Shown here: piece after piece, positions 58,901-64,000 of the stretch | Numbering within the stretch: the first letter of the stretch is position 1 | Layout: the number at the start of each line of letters is the position of its first letter | Assembly (NCBI GenBank): GCA_001563335.1 | Contig: LRSL01000081.1 | Span: 22,637 to 86,636 of the forward strand | Source: Candidatus Thorarchaeota archaeon SMTZ1-45 | Lineage (GTDB): Archaea; Asgardarchaeota; Thorarchaeia; Thorarchaeales; Thorarchaeaceae | Direction of reading: 5' to 3' | DNA: 64,000 nt | The notes under the pieces: generated by a model | The model's database searches: none | Seen by the model: only the letters and a program-made list of their open reading frames with translations | What the model was told of the DNA's origin: nothing | Position numbers and translations under genes: made by a program

Positions 58901-61900
58901 TGTAGCTCGTAGGTTCTACAGCGCTCGCAAGTCTAAACTCAGTCAAGTGAGTCCTCAGAATTATACTTAGGTTGAAGTAACCAAACTGATAGTTGGGTCC
59001 TTTTGAAAAATTAAAGATAACCAAGTATGAGCTAAGTCCATTTGTGTCCATACTAGGTAGTTCAATTCTATATTGGTCTCCAGTCCAACTAACAACCAAA
59101 GGATAGGTCCAGTTATGGTCTATAGTTGCTCCAATAATCGGTTCATCATGTGTGATGTCCCAATAGTCTGCATAAAAGACAGCAGTGTCCCCGACTGGTA
59201 AATCAACAATAGTGACTGAAGATCTTGCATACGCATATGCAATTTGGACGAGAATCTGGAATGTCAATGTCTTAGCCTGATAGCTACTTGCGTCAGCTGT
59301 CAGATTCACCTCATGAGCACCTAGATCCCATCCCTGAACAACTATCAGCACCTCATATACTCCGTTTCCAATGTGTTGCCAGACTATTGATGCCCCTTCT
59401 GAGGTTATTAAACCAGTAGTAATATTCTGAACGTGATCTATGTCAACATATAATAACCTAACAGTGACATTTGTATCAAAACTAGTTGTCACCGTTGGAT
59501 AGTCCGGGGATGATAGATAAGTCAGAATTGGACGATATGTGAATGGAACTTGAGGCGTATTGGTGTCCGTGTAATTTTCTGTTGGTAGGAAATCGACAAA
59601 AACGATAATCTTGTACTGCCCCTCTAGAAACCTCGCACTGTCAATTGTAATTTGATAGAGTCCATTTCCGAGGTTTGTGAAGCTCTCAAAGGTGTATAGT
59701 CCTCCTGTTTCGTTTCTTGCGCTAAAGTAGGACTGGTCAAGCCCTGTTATTGGCGTGCCGTCGATTGGGCTACCTGGCTCGCTCACATTCACATAGATGA
59801 ACATCACAAAGTCATTCCCATTTGGAAACGGTTCAAGTGGATCCCAACTTAGGTACACTTTCAGTTTTCGAATCTCAAGTTGGATTACAATGTAAGAATC
59901 CATGTAGAATCTTGGAAACTCTGTCGCACTTATTGACACATTAATGAAATATGAGCCAACTGCCCAACCGCTAGTATCCAGCCAGAAACCAAAAGCAGGG
60001 TAACTATCACTTCCAGTTCCCCAATCCAAGGTTATCTGGCTCAGATTCCCGCTCCCAACTCCAATAGAGTCAAGGTCTAAATCTAACCAAGAAACATCAA
60101 AGTACGCATCAGTTCCGACAGGAATAGTTGAGTTGTAATCCACACTTAGTGATGTTCTGTGCGCAAGAACTAGGATGCTTATTGTTGTTGTTGATGATTG
60201 ATAATTGAGTTTCGAGAAAGTCAAGTTAAAGTAGTAAGTTCCAGGTGCTAAAGAACTGACATCGATTGTTATGTTATAATAGCCACTCCCCTCCTCAAAA
60301 GTTTGAGTCTGGACAAATGGAGAAATTGAAAGACTTCCTCCCTCAACTCCAATTCCCGCATGGTCGATATCATACCAGTATATGCTTGTATTCGCTTGTT
60401 GACTCCATGGTGCTTCAACAGCATCTGGACTAAGAGGTGTTGCATCAGTAGCAATGGGTCGATAATTGAATTGAACATCGATAATACTACTCAGAAGGAA
60501 TGATGAACTAGGCTCAGCTGTGAACCTAAATGTATGCTCTCCTATAGATAACCCTGTACTATCAACTGATACGAGGTAAGTTCCATTTCCATAGTCGATA
60601 GGTGAACCTAGAATTGTACCATTGCATGAGATCGTCGCGCCTGATAATGGCGCATTATCGAACTGGTCCTTTAATGTCAATCTGATTTCAAAATCATCTC
60701 CATAAGGCGCATCAGGTGGAGGCACATAAGTCAGGAAGGTCCGATGCGAGAGATCCAAATAGAAGAAATCTGTTGTATTAGTGTAGAATGGATGTGATGC
60801 TTCAAGATCTAGCCGCCACCGTCCATAACCTCCCAAATCAGATGTGTTGAGTGTTTTGCCATATCTTCCATCTCCATAATCATTGAGCTGGACATCTGTA
60901 GGCATACCACTTACACTCCAGTTCATAGATACTGTTGCTCCACTCACCATGGCCGCATTCAATGTGTCCTCGAGCTCAAATTCAACATAGAGTTGTTCGC
61001 CAATGAGTTTGGTTGAAATTCCGTCTGCAATCGCATCTCCAGGTGCTGCGAGGTTGAGCGAAACACCACGCTTCACAATAAAGCTCCTTGAGAACATACC
61101 AACTCTATGATGCACAACAGAACTACCATCACTATATCGAGCAGTTGCAAGCCAAACTCCTGCAGGAACTGAAGTATCCAGATTGATGGATGCTGACTCT
61201 GAATACCCTATATTCTCTTCAATACTAACAGAGTAGAAACTACTTGGATCATATTGGTTCTCAAACTGGGTTTGAATCCAACCTGCTGAGCGTACAACAT
61301 CCGAAATACGAACCTCGTCAATCTGGCCATCCCATTCAGCACTCCAACCTCTGTCCTTTGGTTGGTCCCCATGTCCTATCCAGAAAGCTTTCTCGAAAGA
61401 TGAAGGTGCAATTGCATTTGTTTTCGCTAAGACATTGGGGTCTTGAATACCGTCCATATAGATTCTCATTAATGACCCATCGTATGTTGCAACAATATGA
61501 TGCCAAGAACTGCCAGTAACATCATTGGCTCCTCTAAGCTGATGGGTATCTCCTGGTAGACTAAAGGTTGGTTTTAACGTGGAGCTACCCCCATAATTGA
61601 CATACAGTGCATACCCATCGTACCAACCCTTGTGATTCATTATACCATAGACATGAGTATTAGGAGTGATGTCATGTTGGACCCAAGCTTCAAGGGTTAT
61701 TTGATAACCGTCAATATCCCATAGAGGACTATCACCACAGTCAATAAGATCGTAATATCCGTCAATGTTGTTGAAGTCCTGCCCCGAGCCTATCTTACCT
61801 GTTACCCGAGTTGGGATGAACGAACTGTTACCCTCACCACCTTGTCCATGATTCTTGTATTGGCTACTATCCAAATATTCATCGAGAGCTCCAGTTCCAC

Positions 61901-64000
61901 TCTCTCCCAGGTGCCAGACTCCCAAGTAACCAGCATCCCAGACTGGTCCAGAATCATATACTATTGGAGCCAATGGATTCCCATAATACATAGTAATTAC
62001 TGTATCACTAGAGCCAGAGAGTAATGGGACATTCACCCACGCTACGAAATGCGCATGGCTGCCATTATAAGATTGGTCAAACAGCTCTATCTCATGTGAA
62101 AGCGTTTCTTCGCCAATCGTGAATGCGATATCTCTTCCGTCAGAGCGCACATCTGTCTGAAGATCTGTATCATATATGTCTACCAATACAGGGAAGTTTA
62201 CAAGACTCTCAGCAACATTTTCATGACTGATAGTGAGATACTTTCTGTGGTGGTAAGGGAGCGTGAATCTTTGTCCTTGAAATGTTGTTGTCCCAGTATA
62301 CCACGTTGAGCCTGATGGGTCTCTCAGCTCAAGGGCGATTGTAGACCCTATAGTTCCAGAACTCCAAACACGAAACTGGATGTCATCACCCAATGTAAAC
62401 TGGCTCGTGGTAGAATAGGGTCCTCCTGCAGGTCCCATCTGCGTATCGAGAATATGATTCCTATCCAAGAATTGTAGCTGCCACATACCATACTCGTCAA
62501 TTGCTGTTGAACTAACAATCAATCTTCCATCAAAACATGTCCAATCAGTTGCGAATGTTAACTCAATACCTGAAGGGCTTTTAACGGAAAATGGCCACCA
62601 TTCGCCCTCTGGATACGAAATCTCGAATGATATCGAATCTAATTCAGGCGGAGGCGACACCAACACACCAGCAGTCCAAATTGGCAGACTCCCATTAACA
62701 ATAGAGAATGATGTTCCTAGAGTGAAGTCATCAGCATAACTTTGAGTTGGCATCTGAACTTCAAGTGATAGCTTAGCCCCGATTGTGACGCTGGATTCAG
62801 AACTTGTTGTGAAAATGTATCCCTCACCACTAATTTGTACTTCCGACCCAACTGAATAGAAGGAGCTAGGATTGTATTGATTATTATATTCCGTTAATAT
62901 CCACTCTGAAGATCGGACAATATTGGACACTCGAATTTCATCAAATTTCCCAAGAAACTGACTATTTGTAATAACATCATTTCCTCCCCATAACCAATCA
63001 TCAAGACTGGCTAGTTGTGTCCATTCTGAGGGAACATTTTCAATAGCTAAACTCAATGGAACTCCATCCAAATACATCACTACGCTTTTTGTAGAGTAGT
63101 CTAAAGTTAATGTAGCGTAATGCCAAACACCATTTGTAAAGGGATTTGTAACAAGATTATAATCAATGCTATTGCCACCCCATGGATAGAAGAAATTGTC
63201 CCCATCTGATTGTACTGCCCATTCAAAACCATCAACTTGGATATTTGGCGGGTCAAAGCGATCACTTGTTGTAAAAATGCGTTGATATCCGCCATCAGAT
63301 GAATCCACCCAATTGACCCAGATTGATATAGTCCCTGCATATTTTATCAAGTCCAAGCTGGAGCTTTCTGACACATTGATCATGTCATCAATTCCATCCA
63401 ACTCAAACCCGCTCCCAATTTGACCTGGGACTAGATCTGAGCCGCTCATGGATCCCAAAGTTACACCATCATTGTTATACGGACTACTATCATAAACTAT
63501 TCCTGTTGGACTTTCATCTAGATGCCACGCACCGACATAACTGCTCCATACTGCATCTGGTCTTTCTTGAGCTGGTAAGCCTGGATTGCCATAATACATA
63601 GTGATCGTTGTATCGATTGAAGAAGAAAGGTCTGTCTTAACCCAGGCAATAAGATGCGCATGTGTTTCGTTATATGTCTGGTCAAAGAGTGCAATCTCGT
63701 GTGGACACCAAATATATCCAGTCTTGAACATGATGTCATCTCCGTCAGGTTGCACATGAGTCCTAAGATCTGTATCAAAAATGTCAATGAGCATAGGGAA
63801 ATCCGTCAGGTCTGCACTGACTTTTGTGTGGTCGACAACTATGTCTTTCTTATATTTGAAATCAGTAATTTGAACTTCTGGATGATATTCTTCCTGGAGT
63901 GCTGTTTCATCTCCTATTGAGTAGAAACTGTATGGATCATTTTGATTATTGAACTCAGTTAGTATCCACCCTGCAGAACGAGCAACTCTAGATATGCGGA
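52995..64000 (-). CDS. Giant single-span surface protein 2, 5' end outside window
   Basis: The reading frame is open from the right edge to the stop at 52995-52997, at least 3667 residues; an ATG at 63794 is internal, since coding with LamG-like sequence (RSAGWILTEFNNQNDP) continues to base 64000. Visible order: the end of one LamG unit, DUF2341 plus LamG (about 63860-62850), a beta linker, a second DUF2341 plus LamG (about 62250-61230), 23 Ig-like repeats, one span IIFGVPIGIIILAGVVLW (about 53710-53785), and a tail of about 235 residues with the conserved module and one helical repeat. It is a collinear paralogue of giant protein 1. Its last codons carry the SD for that gene, so the two are translationally coupled. 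Confidence 0.85.
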   Translation of the reverse strand, partial: RISRVARSAGWILTEFNNQNDPYSFYSIGDETALQEEYHPEVQITDFKYKKDIVVDHTKVSADLTDFPMLIDIFDTDLRTHVQPDGDDIMFKTGYIWCPHEIALFDQTYNETHAHLIAWVKTDLSSSIDTTITMYYGNPGLPAQERPDAVWSSYVGAWHLDESPTGIVYDSSPYNNDGVTLGSMSGSDLVPGQIGSGFELDGIDDMINVSESSSLDLIKYAGTISIWVNWVDSSDGGYQRIFTTSDRFDPPNIQVDGFEWAVQSDGDNFFYPWGGNSIDYNLVTNPFTNGVWHYATLTLDYSTKSVVMYLDGVPLSLAIENVPSEWTQLASLDDWLWGGNDVITNSQFLGKFDEIRVSNIVRSSEWILTEYNNQYNPSSFYSVGSEVQISGEGYIFTTSSESSVTIGAKLSLEVQMPTQSYADDFTLGTSFSIVNGSLPIWTAGVLVSPPPELDSISFEISYPEGEWWPFSVKSPSGIELTFATDWTCFDGRLIVSSTAIDEYGMWQLQFLDRNHILDTQMGPAGGPYSTTSQFTLGDDIQFRVWSSGTIGSTIALELRDPSGSTWYTGTTTFQGQRFTLPYHHRKYLTISHENVAESLVNFPVLVDIYDTDLQTDVRSDGRDIAFTIGEETLSHEIELFDQSYNGSHAHFVAWVNVPLLSGSSDTVITMYYGNPLAPIVYDSGPVWDAGYLGVWHLGESGTGALDEYLDSSQYKNHGQGGEGNSSFIPTRVTGKIGSGQDFNNIDGYYDLIDCGDSPLWDIDGYQITLEAWVQHDITPNTHVYGIMNHKGWYDGYALYVNYGGSSTLKPTFSLPGDTHQLRGANDVTGSSWHHIVATYDGSLMRIYMDGIQDPNVLAKTNAIAPSSFEKAFWIGHGDQPKDRGWSAEWDGQIDEVRISDVVRSAGWIQTQFENQYDPSSFYSVSIEENIGYSESASINLDTSVPAGVWLATARYSDGSSVVHHRVGMFSRSFIVKRGVSLNLAAPGDAIADGISTKLIGEQLYVEFELEDTLNAAMVSGATVSMNWSVSGMPTDVQLNDYGDGRYGKTLNTSDLGGYGRWRLDLEASHPFYTNTTDFFYLDLSHRTFLTYVPPPDAPYGDDFEIRLTLKDQFDNAPLSGATISCNGTILGSPIDYGNGTYLVSVDSTGLSIGEHTFRFTAEPSSSFLLSSIIDVQFNYRPIATDATPLSPDAVEAPWSQQANTSIYWYDIDHAGIGVEGGSLSISPFVQTQTFEEGSGYYNITIDVSSLAPGTYYFNLTFSKLNYQSSTTTISILVLAHRTSLSVDYNSTIPVGTDAYFDVSWLDLDLDSIGVGSGNLSQITLDWGTGSDSYPAFGFWLDTSGWAVGSYFINVSISATEFPRFYMDSYIVIQLEIRKLKVYLSWDPLEPFPNGNDFVMFIYVNVSEPGSPIDGTPITGLDQSYFSARNETGGLYTFESFTNLGNGLYQITIDSARFLEGQYKIIVFVDFLPTENYTDTNTPQVPFTYRPILTYLSSPDYPTVTTSFDTNVTVRLLYVDIDHVQNITTGLITSEGASIVWQHIGNGVYEVLIVVQGWDLGAHEVNLTADASSYQAKTLTFQILVQIAYAYARSSVTIVDLPVGDTAVFYADYWDITHDEPIIGATIDHNWTYPLVVSWTGDQYRIELPSMDTNGLSSYLVIFNFSKGPNYQFGYFNLSIILRTHLTEFRLASAVEPTSYNAMVNISVYCGDLDNDAGIIDAPVNLSIYGESGWILATVENDTLLGNGYYIIRFAATNLGSSGIYELTVFFNWTGPVQKYYDRSAVAFVKIIGEASELDLIDSAEPTPYLGNLSYTYLYSELYSGNGISNLSAPAGNVFIYIEVVGQSFSPSLFTITEDIGNPGYYSIEFNSTIFAGPGTYTMIVYVNWSKTQEPFYGNWTDTVSVRIIPRSTLINLIPPESTPFGVNATFSFSFDDVAEGSTYSIANSSQMSVTIGLPDFSITYNESTRMFHVSFNTSILGAPLGNRQFTIGVTWTGAPYYANVTGRPVIISVRFRETEFDYSTISPTPYGDNVTLHLTFTDITLGPHQPINDGSVTLYNGTQIIPISEYSFTPLGNGEYEIELKTTYFNRPGTYSISVEMSTGHFYYAVVTSSRSLSLRYRLTVLLVEPVEEMAYNNSLELVFHYSDLLTLADIGNTTTLTSIQILNGSSWFFTSIWRGASEDYLLTVQTYNQNLEINREYVLWIEVSYPDASPFYLSAEAFVSFTLRERATNLELTSSPEPTQYLENVNFTAYYQDSLSLDGIAGATITLTVGGMDLVEGVDYVLQSPADGFYFISLNTTALGPAGTTVNLVLRASWTSNAPYYSTSIISLTLSVTKRNSVTETLVSTTQVKFLENVTFTIRYSDEATGQAIQLNKDHLLIYSGGVLLPDSDFSMNYLGSNYEVSINSTVLFSGLISNWNITFYMDWQDNVAPYYSDGRASARVTVVNRVGVIIRDVAPTVPIYDNMTFNFEYVDDSTGIGINDAIVSFDCFSPSGLIEGTDFWIFRNEGNYSILVDSTSLGGTGTFTFSLRLLWSPTLAPFYRNTTTIFLQGSVRLIQAQLTNEEPDPSTVPINDNVSVILNLIDLDHGIPISGAEGSFSVRYKTNASGPATWSITLLSPGVYELVVDCSDAGATGTNSFIITLSFSDYQTLEIQVPFQIRLRQGELNEFTPPGTYFGEATYVIVELVDKDAGDAPISGATLIITWPDIGYTPDYTSIGPGLYNITLTTTSLDAGLYTLIVGAQISDYFISDISIPIQIQSIPTELILPQTIQDVYWGEPMSIWAMFNDTRDSVLISGATLVYQFGVLSDTLIEGAPAGNYSFTIDTGNLAIATTYVVSITATLKNYVTVTGQLTVNVLKLPIGLTIISEAQPEVFKGTPVNITVYVNNTYSNLPLLGATVRVTYIFQDEIEIILTAVPGKNGYYSGFVDTTDLFVGEYVLTITAERTNYLIATTSATAIIKQISTSVWLDALTSTYSTRTFNWSDTIRIGVYVLAPSLNESYPLSTGLTNCTVLWSLSGTAFTGEFLNGTSIGGPGYFYFDFETWDYSASTYTLRITAYPNIGMFAYSSNLTTLIIESIETSVESTYLSPKIWGWTGWVNLTYWDLLYDRGIAGASVTVDWDGTESLYRFIGNGTYQVFINASLVSPGIYPVSVRFLMDNYKTGTGIFTLIVKEVPTAISVFAPTLNQIDEDSLNLQVPYGDILPVIMFYNDTWYNRGIPGATEITGVVLGPGIPDRDYLSIEEISNGNYSLLFDTTRWTVSQIPYRVILSFFLGNWSRASINIQITIIHVPTGLQIEGSTSVSMSYGAEFSVWVFYYDTWVGHAGEGIAGGSINATSLDTRYVIVSLNQSDPSRSGWYEIRLRSQRTQGSTIISVILSKENYESASVNIAVSVEPSDFDILLERAIIFGVPIGIIILAGVVLWTRLFSVPKRLREIRGMVRTISRGKIPEPPDNVPTRQEMVADLFNDIAKPVGISKTASSMPGEAITTEVPEIEELLVQLSILSKLTPDELEDFKLDVSKMKLSEQVTFVKEVINQEAIKQGRTERKPMETILEETAAKARAILAGEEIDEVLEREPVKEYVKPEDAKEVEETILEPIEVEEVDSTDMLGEDELKEIRQRLMDAGIKGSELETIMDQTRELPRELAEELLKSILGKGGEDK
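53815..61080 (-). repeat. Array of 23 Ig-like repeats in giant protein 2
   Basis: Same repeat family and the same order as in giant protein 1. The first unit begins GVSLNLAAPGDAIADG (compare SSLNLLSPADAVGDG in the paralogue). The last precedes the membrane span. Each unit resembles its positional partner in the other protein more than its neighbours. Confidence 0.75.
63808..63833 (-). repeat. 26 bp segment identical to giant gene 1
   Basis: Partner of the segment at 51335-51360. It lies in the first complete DUF2341 module of giant gene 2. Confidence 0.85.

Noticed and set aside
41095..61080. CRISPR or tandem DNA repeats in the giant genes
   Set aside because: The repeats exist only at the protein level; there are no short direct DNA repeats with regular spacers.
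63794..63794. ATG at 63794 as the true start of giant protein 2
   Set aside because: The same frame stays open to base 64000 and encodes the first part of the DUF2341 module and the end of a LamG unit, so the start lies outside the window.

Overview
This window is archaeal chromosome. The evidence is a complete archaeosine synthase pair (ArcS plus RaSEA), the NurA-HerA-Mre11-Rad50 end-resection cluster, the archaeal bifunctional fructose-bisphosphate aldolase/phosphatase, a family B DNA polymerase, TATA-type promoters (TTTATA, CTTAAA) about 25 bases before transcript starts, and Shine-Dalgarno sites of the GGTGAT/GAGGTG type. The gene style (moderate A+T, very large Ig-repeat surface proteins, an IFT52/GIFT-like protein) suggests an Asgard archaeon, perhaps Thorarchaeia-like. 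That placement is inference, because no single marker here proves it.

Layout. 1-9.0 kb: central carbon and housekeeping genes (nucleoside phosphorylase fragment, class I FBP aldolase, FBP aldolase/phosphatase, parvulin, MDR dehydrogenase, triosephosphate isomerase, DUF89 phosphatase) plus two ribbon-helix-helix regulators. 8.9-9.5 kb: two near-identical tRNA-Arg genes (anticodons CCG and GCG) flanking a 68-codon gene. 9.5-12.2 kb: an M24-fold protein, a gamma-carbonic-anhydrase-like protein and two thioredoxins. 12.4-18.5 kb: an operon of a DUF1998 helicase, ArcS, RaSEA and a small unknown protein. 18.5-21.1 kb: a cytoplasmic DUF11-like beta-repeat protein and a degenerate metallo-beta-lactamase-fold protein. 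21.3-27.8 kb: nurA-herA-mre11-rad50. 27.9-41.0 kb: a GT-C-like membrane protein, GIFT/IFT52-like, HIT and PPC proteins, PolB, a glycosidase-like barrel, a zinc-ribbon protein, two small membrane proteins, a class III aminotransferase and an m4C-type DNA methyltransferase.

41.1-64.0 kb (more than a third of the window) is two tandem, translationally coupled giant genes on the minus strand. They encode a 3973-residue protein and one of at least 3667 residues that runs off the right edge. Each has carbohydrate-binding-type modules (DUF2341 plus LamG) at the N-terminal side, 23 Ig-like repeats in the same order in both proteins, one membrane span, and a cytoplasmic tail. The tails share a conserved module and end in one or four copies of a charged helical repeat. 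They look like receptor- or adhesin-type surface proteins that share an intracellular partner.

A second theme is repeated loss of metal sites: the NIF3-like, M24-like, gamma-CA-like and UlaG-like proteins all keep their fold signatures but have lost most or key metal ligands. PolB carries PCNA-binding-type motifs at both ends.
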